Positions 25,085-35,020 of a stretch of DNA of 64,000 bases are shown here, in pieces. Numbering within the stretch: the first letter of the stretch is position 1; the number at the start of each line of letters is the position of its first letter. The position numbers were made by a program, and so were the translations under genes. A model generated the notes under the pieces. It was not told the origin of the DNA, made no database searches, and was given only the letters and a program-made list of their open reading frames with translations. The stretch lies in NCBI RefSeq assembly GCF_029407905.1, contig NC_073641.1:23109001-23173000 (forward strand). Reading direction: 5' to 3'. The stretch is from Bubalus kerabau (Eukaryota > Chordata > Mammalia > Artiodactyla > Bovidae).

Positions 25085-25170
25085 CTCAGTAGACTTTGTA
25101 TCAGTAAATCAACCTCTTTGAATGCTGATATCCCTTTTGTAAATGGGGATAATAATACTCAGTGCAAAAG
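25085..25170 (+). mobile_element. MIR SINE 3' part
   Basis: TCAGTAAATCAACCTCTTTG and TTTGTAAATGGGGATAATAA match the MIR 3' region, sense. The left boundary is unclear. Confidence 0.65.
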
Positions 25171-25237
25171 GTTGTAGAAAAAAAATCAAACAAGCTAATA
25201 TACTAAAAAAAAATTTTATAAGACTAGAGATCTCTTC

Positions 25238-27022
25238 ATGAAAATTAGAGATACCAAGGGAACATTTCATGCAAAGATGGGCACAATAAAGGACAGAAAT
25301 GGTATGGACCTAACAGAAGCAGATGATATTAAGAAAAGGTGGCAAGAATACACAGAAGAACTATACAAAAAAGATGTTCAACATCCAGATAATCATGATG
25401 GTGTGATCACTCACCTAGAACCAGATATCCTGGAATCTGAAGTCAAGTGGGCCTTAGGAAGCATTACTACAAACAAAGCTAGTGGAGGTGATGGAATTCC
25501 AGTTGAGCTATTTCAAATCCTAAAAGATGATGCTGTGAAAGTGCTGTGCTCAATATTCCAGCAAATTTGGAAAACTCAGCAGTGGCCACAGGACTGGAAA
25601 AGGTCAGTTTTCATTGCAATCCCAAAGAAAGGCAATGCCAAACAATGCTCAAACTACCACAAAATTGCATGCATCTCACATGCTAGTAAAGTAATACTCA
25701 AAATTCTCCAAGCCAGGCTTCAACAGAACGTGAACCATGAACTTCCAGATGTTCAAGCTAGTTTTAGAAAAGTCAGAAGAAGCAGAGGTCAAATTGCCAA
25801 CATTCACTGGATCATCGAAAAAGCAAGAGAATTCCAGAAAAACATCTATTTTGCTTTATTGATTATGCCGAAGTCTTTGACTGCGTGGATCACAATAAAC
25901 TGGAAAATTCTGAAAGAGATGGGAATACCAGACCACCTGACCTGCCTCTTGAGAAACTTGTATGCAGATCAGGAAGCAACAGTTAGAACTGGACATGGAA
26001 CAACAAACAGGTTCCAGATTGGGAAAGGAGTACGTCAAGGCTGTATATTGTCACCCTGCTTATTTAACTTCTATGCAGAGTACATCATGAGAAACTTTGG
26101 TCTGGATGAAGCACAAACTGGAATCAAGATTGGTGGCTCAGATGGTAAAGCATCTGCCCACAATGCAGGAGACCTGGGTTTGATCCCTGGGTTGGGAAGA
26201 TCCCCTGGAGAAGGAAATGGCAACCCACTCCAGTACTCTTGCCTAGAAAATTCAATGGATGGAGATTGCTGGGAGAAATATCAATAACCTACAAATGACA
26301 CCACCCTTATGGCAGACAGTGAAGAAGAACTAAAGAGCCTCTTGATGAAAGTAAAAGAAGAGAGTGAAAAAGTTGGCTTAAAGCTCAACATTCAGAAAAC
26401 TAAGACCATGGCATCTTGTCCCATCACTTCATGGCAAACAGATGGGGAAACAGTGGCTGACTTTATTTTGGGGGGCTCCAAAATCACTGCAGATCTTGAC
26501 TGCAGCCATGAAATTAAAAGATGCTTACTCCTTGGAAGAAAAGTTATGACCAACATAGACAGCATATTAAAAAGCAGAGACACTACTTTGCCAACAAAGT
26601 CCATCTAGTCAAGGCTATGGTTTTTCCAATAGACATGCATGGATGTGAGAGTTGGGCTATAAAGAAAGCTGAGTGCCTTTTGAACTGTGGTGTTGGAGAA
26701 GACTCTTGAGAGTCCCTTGGACTGCAAGGAAATCCAACCACTCCATCCTAAAGGAAATCAGTCCTGAATATTCATTGGAAAAACTGATGTTGAAGCTGAA
26801 ACTCCAATACTTTGGCCACCTGATGCAAAGAACTGAATCATTTGAAAAGACCCTGATGCTGGGAAAGATTGAAGGCGGGAGGAGAAGGGGACGACAAAGG
26901 ATGAGGTGGTTGGATGGCATCATCGACTCAATGGATGTGAGTTTGAGTAAACTCCAGTGGTTGGTGATGGACAGGGAGGCCTGGCGTGCTGCAGTCCATG
27001 GGGTCGCAAATAGTTGGACATG
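25238..27022 (+). pseudogene. BovB ORF2 reverse-transcriptase remnant
   Basis: The frame covers the RT thumb-side linker (KRWQEYTEELYKKD), the fingers and palm (WPQDWKRSVFIAIPKKGN, then GKGVRQGCILSPCLFNFYAE), and after the SINE the C-terminal RTE region (KLNIQKTKTMAS, GRRRGRQRMRWLDG). Two small deletions, of 1 nt near 25850 and 2 nt near 25900, shift and then restore the frame. They scramble about 17 residues, including the RT motif A that should hold a catalytic Asp (FIDYAKAFD in other BovB copies). A 7-nt deletion near 26288 destroys the YADD motif. The protein cannot be an active RT. The family normally encodes an endonuclease-RT of roughly 1000 residues that nicks DNA and primes reverse transcription. 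Confidence 0.93.
26133..26262 (+). mobile_element. Bov-tA fragment inserted in BovB
   Basis: Starts GTGGCTCAGATGG and continues through ACCTGGGTTTGATCCC (B-box-like) to CTTGCCTAGAAAATTCAATG. A 6-bp duplication AGATTG of the BovB sequence lies at 26127-26132 and 26263-26268. Both SINE ends are truncated. It sits just before the YADD-coding stretch. Confidence 0.88.
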
Positions 27023-27205
27023 ACTGAGTGACTGAACTGAATTGAACTGATGTATGTACCTGTGTGCCTGTGTATGGATAAACCAAAAATGTTTAAGTGC
27101 TTATCTTTGCATGATGTATGACATTTTCTTTTGTTTTTCTCGAGCACATATACAATATTCATTATTTTTAAAATTACCATTAAGTGACATTAATCTAATT
27201 AAATT

Positions 27206-27375
27206 ATTCTTAAACTTGATTCACACCAGGATCATTTGGGGAGCTTTAAAATATTCTAATGCCTAGATAGACCCTGGAGAAATTAATCAGAGTCTTTGAT
27301 GGTAGGACCTAGGCATCAGTATGTTTTTAAAGACCCCTAGGTGATTCCATTTTGCAGCCAAAGTTGAGAATCTTT
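27206..27375 (+). mobile_element. MER5/MER20-type hAT element
   Basis: CTTAAACTTGATTCACACC, ATCATTTGGGGAGCTTTAAA, TAATCAGAGTCTTTGATGG, GACCCCTAGGTGATTCC and AAAGTTGAGAATC follow the MER5/MER20 layout with its inward-pointing ends. Nonautonomous, no transposase. Confidence 0.7.
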
Positions 27376-27972
27376 TATCTAATTCTAATGTATTTATTCT
27401 TTAATCAATTCCTTAAAGAATTAAGGGATGACACTTAATATAGGCTTAAAGTCTAATATCTTGAGTTTTAAATATTTTTCCCAAATGTCTTAAAAGTCAT
27501 TTATGAAATCTTGCTACAAATCAAAAATGGCTGAATTCTCCAAGATCAATATTTAATATAACTTCAAAAGCTCAAGTTTAGGTAAGATTTTTTGAAAAGG
27601 AATCTGAATCTCTGAAAATATGGATTATAAGATGCTATGTCCCACATAAAAACCGAGGAAGCTCAGATGACCAATTCCTTGGGAGAGTTCCTAAGGAAGG
27701 ACCTACTAAAGCGACAGTGATGCTTGATTACACCAAACTGGAGAAGGAAGGACCCACTAAGACATCAGAAGGCCTTATGGTAGGAAGGTACTTGAAGAGA
27801 CACCAATAGCAGGACACTGGCTGAAAATCAGAGAGACAGATGGCATGGCATCAGGAGGCTGGCAAAATTAAACAATATTATACAGTTGATTAGCAGTAAC
27901 AAGAGTTAACAACGGGCACATCGGGAGACCTCCCAAAGGCAGGATGGAAAATCATGATGAGGACTCTATTGG
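27376..27972. other. No recognised gene or repeat
   Basis: AT-rich unassigned DNA. Confidence 0.4.
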
Positions 27973-28187
27973 CGTGCACGTGTGCTCAGCTGTGTCCACC
28001 TCTTTGCGACTCTGTGGACTGCAGTCCTCCAGGTTTCTCTGTCCATTGAATTCTCCAGGCAAGAATACTGGAGTCGGTCGCCATTTCCTCCTTCATGGGA
28101 TCTTCCTGACCCAACGATTGTACCCATGTGTCCTGCATCTCCCGCGGTGGCAGGTGAATTCTTTACCCCCTGAGCCACTTGGGAAGC
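27973..28187 (-). mobile_element. Bov-tA SINE, antisense
   Basis: Antisense copy from the GTGCTCAGCTGTGTCC-like 3' end through CAAGAATACTGGAGTCGG to the head CTGAGCCACTTGGGAAGC. Rather diverged. Frames of 94 and 103 residues over it are artefacts. Confidence 0.9.
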
Positions 28188-28774
28188 AGATTTTATCAGC
28201 AGAAAATGGCAAACATCCAGGAATATAGATGGTTGACTTAGGGAGATAGGAACTGGGTAACTAGACCAGGACTCCAATATTGATATTGACAGGGATTTGG
28301 TCCCAGTTCTTGAGGCACTTTAGAATTTAGTATTTTTAAAAGTCAAGGTTCCAGTTGCTGTTTGAGAGAAAAGACAAAGGCCATGAAAATGGAAAGGCTG
28401 TACAAGCTTCAGGCTGGATTCCAGTGGTGCTGGCTCTGCAGGCTTCTCAAGTTCTGCCTGAAAGAAACAAAATCCAAGCCTTATCGAGGGCAAAGCTCAC
28501 CTTCCTGTGGAAGCAAAGCAGCCTCCTCTGGAAATTGTAAGGACATAGGAAAGGCCATTTCAGAATGTACAGAGAGTGTATGTGGCTTTTGAGGGTGCTG
28601 AATGTGGAAAGAAGGTACCACTCATCTGTGATATCCCAGCTGGGACCCTGGAAATCACGCCGAAGGTGACATTTCCCCCATGTCTGACCAGTCACCCCCC
28701 ATACAGAATCTATAAACAAATTCTGGCAACTCTAACTTAATAGTATTGTTTAAAAATATCCATTAACTCAATCT
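28188..28774. other. No recognised gene or repeat
   Basis: Two overlapping frames of 61 and 76 residues (about 28355-28592) and one antisense frame of 90 are present. None is recognisable and the plus-strand frames lack splice or promoter context. Confidence 0.4.
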
Positions 28775-28890
28775 CTCTATTATTGCCCTAATTGAGGCTG
28801 ACTTAATCACTCATGTTGATTACTACATCAACCTCCTAATTGGTCTCTCTGCTTCCTCAAATCCATTGTAGGCTAAAAGAGATTTCTGAA
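28775..28890 (+). mobile_element. L2 LINE fragment
   Basis: GTTGATTACTACATCAACC followed by TCCTAATTGGTCTCTCTGC matches the L2 ORF2 end region. Sense and short. Confidence 0.6.
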
Positions 28891-28990
28891 CATGATCTGT
28901 CTGTTTTTTTGTTTTTTGTTTTCTCTCTTTGCATGCTGTTTAACTCTATCTCCCTATAAGTGTTTTCTCAATGTAGTTCTGGGACTCCAA

Positions 28991-29188
28991 AGGGAAAGTA
29001 AAAGTCGTTCAATGGTGTCCACCTCTTTGTGACCCCATGGACTATACAGTCCATGGAATTCTCCAGGCCAGAGTACTGGAGTGGGAAGCCTTTCCCTTCT
29101 CCAGGGGATCTTCCCAACCAGGGATCGAACCCAGGTCTCCCGCACTGCAGGCAGATTCTTTACCAGCTGAGCCACCAGCTGAGTCCCC
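28991..29188 (-). mobile_element. Bov-tA SINE, antisense, with 12-bp TSD
   Basis: Antisense Bov-tA with intact B box on the minus strand (GGGATCGAACCC on plus) and head TGAGCCACCAGCTGAGTCCC. The duplication CTGGGACTCCAA lies at 28979-28990 and 29189-29200. Confidence 0.95.
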
Positions 29189-29200
29189 CTGGGACTCCAA

Positions 29201-31369
29201 GGGGTGATCCATATGGTACTCATATGGGCTTATGAATAAGTCTAGCTGATTTGGGGTTCTGCTGTGTGTAGAAAGAACTATGTCTTTCTTCTGCTGTAGC
29301 TATCTCCTGGCAACATCATCATGTCTTCTGGACATGGCTACTCCTACACCTGTTGGAACACAAAGAGTACCACCAGGCCAGTGTTTCCATCTATCTCCCC
29401 AAATATCTACAGATACCCTGCAGCATCAAGGTATGGTTGTCTATACTCAAGGAGGGACAAAGAAAAATTAATTTCATAATGCAGAATAGGGTCATTATTC
29501 TTCTGTGGTGTCTGCAAACAAAAGCCACAAGTCCAATTGCAAGCCAGACTCCCTCTTATACATTATGGATGCCACCCAACATGCCCATTTTGTTCCCCAG
29601 AGAAAGAAGATAGGCATGTACTCAGCAAGGCTTACAGAGAGCCCTGCCTCTTTCTGCATACTGGGTACCTACCAGGGCATGAGTGGTGGACAAATAGGAA
29701 TCCACAAGCCACCTGAACAGTGATTACTCTTTGAGACTTTTCACTGCCCCACTTGTTCTAGTGTTTTTTAGGGGTGTGTGTGTAGGCAGTGGTAGCAAAG
29801 TGGTAACTGGAAAAGAAAGCTTTGATTTCACAGAGGTGACATGAGAATTTGGAATAGGCACCTAGAGGCTTGTCTTACTTCTTTATAAATTTCTTTCTTC
29901 CCAGGTAGAGGCAAATTAAAATAACCTGATCCTGGCAGTGGTTCATAGGTGATACCCAAAGGATAGATCTTAGGCAGGTAGTGGAGAGAACTCCTGCAGC
30001 TTCTTGATCTTGATCTCATAGGTCTGGATAGCACAAATCTTACATGTAGCAAAATAGACATTCTTTTTTACTTGTGAGTGCCCTGGGGGTTAGAGAGTCA
30101 TCAGTCACTCAGTGAAACTCAAGTTGAAAAAAAAAAAACAAAAAACACCTGTCCTCTAACACAAATTATCTATGTTATTGCCTTTAGTTTATTTCAGTTT
30201 GCTTCCTTTTGGTTACACCCTGGTATTTAGTAGAGTCTGTTTGGACATTCACCCTACTCATGGTTTAACTAAAGAATATTAAGGAAAACAATATTCACAG
30301 CTAGGACAGATTGCTAATTGAGAATCAAATACCACTACCCCTAAAAACCACATCTCTAAGGGGAAATGCATATTTAAAGACATAAAGGAGGGCAGTGAGA
30401 GCTAGTGTCCCCTCCTACAGAAAGCTATTCCTTCCAGAGCATCATCTCTGTTTCATCACAGAAGGTGGTGATTGAATGTACAGAATTGAAGTCCCTTGAG
30501 GAACAGTGGCAAAGGTATTAGAATCTCTGGGAAGTCTCAGAGGAAGCTTGAAGATTCTCAGGGCTTTTTGTGAAACTAGCAGGCTGTTATTTGAGCTCAA
30601 TAATGCAGTTCCTTCAGCCAAAATCAAAGACTGACTCAATTCAACTCCACAGACAGAGAGAGAAAAGTGGGAAAAAATGACCCAAGAGACTTTACAACCA
30701 TTTCCTGACCTAACCCATTGATTTTCTATGAGTCTTGGAAAGGGCATACAATTTTGTAATCATTAGGGAAATGTTTGATGAGTAAACAGTTTCCAGCCTC
30801 TTCAAGAATAGCCTAATGCTTAAGCCCTGAGAAAAATGTCTCCTACAATCTTGGAGTTGCCCTTGAGATGGACACTGAGTTCACTGATCTGCATCTCAAA
30901 AACCAGCATACCAAATGCACTGTGTGCCCAGCTCCCATTTTCTGCCTGGAGCTTCTACCGCCCCTTGGTTTCCTTTCTCCACTTCACGCAATATGCTGCT
31001 ATCCACTTGATTTCTTAGAGGGATAAACTGGATCTCATTACTTTGCTTTGAGCCCACTCCCAGTGAGTTTATAAAGTTCAGAGGGAAAAAAAAGTACATG
31101 AGCAACCCAAGTGAGTCAGCCCATTCCACAGTTACCTCCTCTAAGAAAGAATCAAGAGAACATCCTTCCAAAGGCCATACCATACATTTGTTTTTATTCT
31201 GAAATATTTTTTCTAAATATTTAAAGTATTCTCATACCTATTGCTTCAATTACACTCCAGCAATGTTCTCTGGATTGTCTACATCAGCATAAAAATAGAC
31301 TCTTCCTGCTTTCACCTTACAACAATAATGTGACGCTAGTTCCCTTTAATCTACTTGTATTTGCAGTAA
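29201..31369. other. No recognised gene or repeat
   Basis: About 2.2 kb with many chance frames up to 101 residues (minus strand, 30442-30747). None shows a familiar domain. An A-rich run lies near 30126-30145. Diverged old repeats may be present. Confidence 0.4.
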
Positions 31370-31764
31370 TCCATTCTCTCTTGACCCCATACAGTCTCCT
31401 TTCACCCTGACCACACCAAGGTGATCACCACACCAAGGTGATCAATGACCTCCATGCTGATGGATCTAGCAGTCATTTCTCAGTCCCCATCGTATTTGAC
31501 GTATCAACAGCATGTGACACTGTGGATCAATCAGTTCTTGAAATACTTTCCTTATGTGCCCTTCAGGACATCATTCATTCCTGATTTGTCTTATACCTGG
31601 TTGGTCACTGTTTCTCTGTTACTTTTGCTGCTGCTTCTTCATTTTCCTGACTACCATGCATGAGGATAAATCAGGACTCAGGCTTCACACCTCTTTTCGG
31701 CTCTATCTAAACTGACCTCCTATGTGACTTCATCCAATCTCATGGTCTTAAATATCATTTATAT
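31370..31764 (+). mobile_element. L2 LINE, segment 1 (ORF2 RT region)
   Basis: Diverged L2 ORF2 sequence in sense: GATCAATGACCTCCATGCTG, then GTATTTGACGTATCAACAGC and CATGTGACACTGTGGATCAA, corresponding to the ...DLSAAFDTVDH... RT motif of L2, and CCAATCTCATGGTCTTAAAT just before the SINE. It continues in segments at 31994, 33014, 33475 and 34585, which are collinear with the L2 consensus. Not aligned; recognised by phrase. Confidence 0.75.
31410..31443 (+). repeat. 17-bp perfect tandem duplication in L2
   Basis: ACCACACCAAGGTGATC occurs at 31410-31426 and again at 31427-31443, directly adjacent and identical. Confidence 0.95.
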
Positions 31765-31770
31765 AGTGTT

Positions 31771-31987
31771 AAGCTTCCCTGGTGGCTGAAACGGTAAAGA
31801 ATCTGCCTGCAAAACAGAAGACCTGGGTTGGATCCCTAAGTCAGAAAGATCCCCTGGAGTAGGAAATGACAACCCACTCCAGTATTCTTGCCTGGAGAAT
31901 TTCACGGACAGGAGAGCCTGGCAGGCCCCAGTCCATGGGGTCACAAAGAGTCAGACATGACTGAGAGCTGGACTAACACACACACAC
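31771..31987 (+). mobile_element. Bov-tA SINE inserted in L2
   Basis: Starts AAGCTTCCCTGGTGGC, body with CTCCAGTATTCTTGCCTGG, and an (AC)n tail. A 6-bp duplication AGTGTT lies at 31765-31770 and 31988-31993. L2 sequence resumes on the other side. Confidence 0.92.
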
Positions 31988-31993
31988 AGTGTT

Positions 31994-32344
31994 GCTCAAA
32001 TTTCCTTTTCTAGTACTCATCTCCCCCAATTCCTCATTTGTGCAGCCAGCTGCTTACTGGATATCCCCATTTGAATGTCTAATGGGCATCTCAAACCTGT
32101 ATCCGACAGCAAACTTTTGTTTCTAACCATCACATTTTTTTTAATGTCATATCCCATATTGGTAATGAAACCTCCACCTTTCTAGACACTCAAACCAAGG
32201 TCCATCAGAAAATTACGTGGCTCTATTTTTCAAAAAATGCTCAGAATCCTGCCGTGTCTCACAACCTGTGCTGCTGCCACTCTAGTCCAAGCCATCTTTA
32301 TTTTTTCCCAGTGCTATTATAATAGTATCCTAACTGACTTCCCC
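31994..32344 (+). mobile_element. L2 LINE, segment 2
   Basis: Continuation of the interrupted L2: CATTTGAATGTCTAATGGGC, ATCTCAAACCTGTATCC, CCAAGGTCCATCAGAAAATT, TGCTGCTGCCACTCTAGTCC, AGTATCCTAACTGACTTCCC. Sense. Confidence 0.72.
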
Positions 32345-33013
32345 CTTTCCTTAACATCTATTTTTCAATTGCAATGTAATTCACATATCATACAATTCAT
32401 CCTTTTAAATGTGCAATTCAGTGGCTTTGAGCATATTCTCAAAGTTTTGCAAGCGCAACCACTATCCAATTTCAGAACATTTTCATCACTCCAGAAAGAA
32501 ACCTCCTACCTGTCACTTCCCATACTCTATCTTCCCACCACCAGCCCCCAGCAGCCAGTAATCTGCTTTCTGTCTCTATGAGTTTGCCTGCTCTATTCAT
32601 TTCACATAAATGGATTCATACCATATGTGCCTTGTATATCTGACTTCTTTGACTTACCAAAAGTTTTCAACATTCATCCAGGTTGCAGTAGGAATCAGTC
32701 CTTCGTTCCTTTTTCTGGCTAATAGACCCATGTATGGATATACTATATTTTATTTACCCATTCATCAGTTGATGAGCCCTTGGCTATTTCCACTTTTTGG
32801 CTATTTTGAATTGTGCTGCCAGGAACATTCATGTATCAGTTTTTGCATGGAAATATGTTTTCAATTCTCTTAGGTATATAGCTTGGAGTAGAACTTCTGG
32901 GTCATATGGCATTCTATGTTTAACTTTTTTATGAACTGTCAAATAACTTTCTGAAGTTGCACCATTTTACAGCTGCACCATTTTACATCCCCATCAGCAA
33001 TGTATGAAGCTAC
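32345..33013 (-). mobile_element. L1M 3' fragment, antisense, inside L2
   Basis: Antisense old L1 (end of ORF2 and 3' UTR): TGTAATTCACATATCATAC, GTTTGCCTGCTCTATTCAT, CATGTATGGATATACTATAT, CTTCTGGGTCATATGGC, GCTGCACCATTTTACATCCC. The plus-strand frames of 114 and 87 residues here are antisense artefacts. Confidence 0.82.
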
Positions 33014-33040
33014 TGTAAATTCTTAACACAGCAACTAGAG
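33014..33040 (+). mobile_element. L2 LINE, segment 3 (short)
   Basis: TTCTTAACACAGCAACTAGAG corresponds to the L2 phrase CTCAACACAGCAGCCAGAG, between two inserted elements. Confidence 0.55.
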
Positions 33041-33360
33041 CTGTGGTATCCAATAAGGTAGCCACTAGCCATATATAGCTATTGAGCATTTGAAATGTGT
33101 ATAGTCCAAATTAAGATATGCTATGAATGCAAAATATATGCCTGATTTCCAAGACTTGGTATGAAAAACTAATGCAAAATATCTCATTCATAATAGTTCA
33201 TACTTTTTGCACTTTGAAAGTATATTTTTTATATTGGGTTAAATAAAATATATTATTCAAATAATTTTACTTGCAATTGTTATTTTTTAGTATGACTAAC
33301 AGAAAATCTAAAATGCATAACTTACTATTTATATTTCTATGATATAATATTATATTATAT
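33041..33360 (+). mobile_element. Probable nonautonomous hAT-like element
   Basis: Opens CTGTGGTATCCAATAAGGTAGCCACTAGCC and continues TATTGAGCATTTGAAATGTG, ATATTGGGTTAAATAAAATA. This is a common mammalian interspersed family with GTCCAATA...TAGCCACTAGCCACATGTGGCTA ends, whose formal name I cannot state with certainty. An opposite-orientation relative is at 54571-54880. Confidence 0.6.
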
Positions 33361-33377
33361 GATATAAAAGAATATAA

Positions 33378-33470
33378 CAGTGAGCTGTGATGGACAGAGA
33401 AGCCTGTTGTGCTGCAGTTCATGGGCTGGCAAAGAATCAGACATTACTTAGTGACTAAACAGCAACAACA
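33378..33470 (+). mobile_element. BovB/Bov-A 3' stub
   Basis: GCTGTGATGGACAGAGAAGC through CAAAGAATCAGACATTACTTAGTGACTAA is the last about 90 bases of BovB (shared with Bov-A), sense, ending in CAACAACAACC. Confidence 0.8.
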
Positions 33471-33474
33471 ACCA

Positions 33475-33902
33475 TCCTTAAAGAATAGTATGATTATTCT
33501 TCGATGCAAAACCCTCCAATAACTCCTCATTTCATTCAGAATAAGGTCCAAAATCCTCATAACAGTCTATAGGGCCCTAACAGTCTGGGACTGTCACCAA
33601 CTTCTACTATTGTCCCATCTACTCACTTCCTTTTGCTACACTGGCCTCCTCAGGGCCTTTGCACTTGCCATTTCCTCTGTCTGGCATGATGTTCTCCAAG
33701 ATATCCACTTGGCTTACTTCTATACTTTTGTCAAGATTCAACAAAAATATTACCTTGTCAGTGAGGGTTTCCTGGCCACTCTATTACTTATATATACCCT
33801 ATCCCCTTTTCCTGCCTTATTTTTATTCATATCTGTTTATTACCACTTTACAAATACTAATTTATCGATTGATTCTCTTTCCCAAGAATATAATAAGCTT
33901 TA
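33475..33902 (+). mobile_element. L2 LINE, segment 4
   Basis: AACCCTCCAATAACTCCTCA, GGGCCTTTGCACTTGCC, GTCTGGCATGATGTTCTCC, AAGATATCCACTTGGC and a diverged stretch to TATAATAAGCTTTAAC. Strong L2 3'-UTR match, sense. Frames of 97 and 83 residues here are chance. Confidence 0.82.
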
Positions 33903-33912
33903 ACATATGATA

Positions 33913-34559
33913 AACATTCAGAAAACGAAGATCATGGCATTTGGTCCCATCACTTCATGGGAAATAGATGGGGAAACAGTGTCAGACTTTATTTTTTTGG
34001 GCTCCGAAACCACTGCAGATGGTGACTGCAGCCATGAAATTAAAAGACGCTTACTCCTTGGAAGGAAAGTTAGGACCAACCTAGATAGCATATTCAAAAG
34101 CAGAGACATTACTTTGCCAACAAAGGTCTGTCTAGTCAAGGTTATGGTTTTTCCAGTGGTCATGTATGGATGTGAGAGTTGGACTGTGAAGAAAGTTGAG
34201 CGCCGAAGAATTGATGCTTTTGAACTGTGGTGTTGGAGAAAACTCTTGAGAGTCTCTTGGACTGCAAGGAGATCCAACCAGTCAGCCCTGGGATTTCTTT
34301 GGAAGAAATGATGCTAAAGCTGAAAGTCCAGTACTTTGGCCACCTCATGCGAAGAGTTGACTCATTGGAAAAGACTCTGATGCTGGGAGGGATTGGGGGC
34401 AGGAGGAGAAGGGGACGACAGAGGATGAGATGGCTGGATGGCATCACTGACTCGATGGACGTGAGTCTGAGTGAACTCCGGGAGTTGGTGATGGACAGGG
34501 AGGCCTGGCGTGCTGCGATTCATGGGGTCGCAAAGAGTCGGACACGACTGAGCGACTGA
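33913..34559 (+). pseudogene. BovB ORF2 C-terminal remnant
   Basis: Two overlapping frames carry the C-terminal third of the BovB protein: the first from NIQKTKIMAFGPITSW to RRIDAFELWCWRKLLRVSW, the second from there to HGVAKSRTRLSD, the usual end. A deletion of about 16 bases near 34283, at a CAG microhomology, breaks the frame between them. No endonuclease or RT catalytic motifs are present. It is non-functional. Confidence 0.92.
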
Positions 34560-34573
34560 ACTGAACTGAACTG
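33913..34573 (+). mobile_element. BovB 3' copy inserted in L2, 11-bp TSD
   Basis: Sense BovB from the C-terminal RT region to the (GAACT)n tail. The target duplication AACATATGATA is at 33902-33912 and 34574-34584. The copy shows little divergence towards its 3' end, suggesting a relatively late insertion. Only the final 660 bases of the element are present. Confidence 0.96.
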
Positions 34574-34584
34574 AACATATGATA

Positions 34585-34670
34585 TTTGGCATGTTGTTCA
34601 CTACTGAATCTTCAGTGCTGAAAACAGAATCTGGAACATGATAGATTTTCCAAAGATATCTGTAGAGTGA
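34585..34670 (+). mobile_element. L2 LINE, segment 5 (3' terminus)
   Basis: TGTTCACTACTGAATCTTCA, GAACATGATAGATTTTCC and AGTGAAATATGAGTAAGC are the diverged L2 terminus, collinear with segment 4 across the BovB insertion. Confidence 0.72.
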
Positions 34671-34725
34671 AATATGAGTAAGCAATAACTTATACAATTA
34701 TATGGAATTACTAGTTTTCATTATT

Positions 34726-35006
34726 GTTGTCAAGTGCTAAGTCATGTCCAACTCTTTGCAATCCCACGGACTATAGCATGCCAGGCTTTCCAGTCCTCCA
34801 TTGTCTACCAGAGTTTGCTCAAATTCATGTCCATTGAATCAGTGATGCTATCTAAACATCTTATTCTCTGCTGCTCTCTTCTCTTTTTGCCTTCAATCCA
34901 TCCCAGAATCAGAGTCTTTTCCAATGAATTGGCTGTTTGCATCAGATGGCCAAAACACTGGAGCTTCAACTTTAGCATCAGTTCTTTTAATGAATTTTCA
35001 GAGTTG
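34726..35006 (-). mobile_element. BovB 3' fragment, antisense, 14-bp TSD
   Basis: Minus-strand BovB tail plus about 60 codons of the ORF2 C-terminus. An exact duplication TAGTTTTCATTATT is at 34712-34725 and 35007-35020. It is more diverged than the sense BovB 150 bases to its left, so it probably inserted earlier. The plus-strand 91-residue frame is an artefact. Confidence 0.95.
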
Positions 35007-35020
35007 TAGTTTTCATTATT

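Larger units (their letters stand above)
25221..27045 (+). mobile_element. BovB (RTE) LINE copy, RT region to 3' end
   Basis: 5'-truncated BovB running from the linker before the reverse transcriptase to the 3' tail GAACTGAATTGAACTGA. It contains a SINE at 26133-26262 and several frame-breaking deletions. No certain target duplication was found. This copy keeps a long readable frame (25238-26287), but the last part of that frame is read through the inserted SINE. Confidence 0.95.

Noticed and set aside
25238..26287. 349-codon frame as a host reverse-transcriptase gene
   Set aside because: It is a truncated BovB copy with motif A scrambled, no YADD, and its last about 50 codons read through an inserted SINE.
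28355..28592. Overlapping Lys/Ser-rich frames of 61 and 76 residues as a small gene
   Set aside because: Two overlapping frames cannot both be coding, neither is recognisable and no promoter or splice context is seen.
32237..32873. Plus-strand frames of 114 and 87 residues as a gene
   Set aside because: They are antisense L1M and L2 translations; no coding signature.
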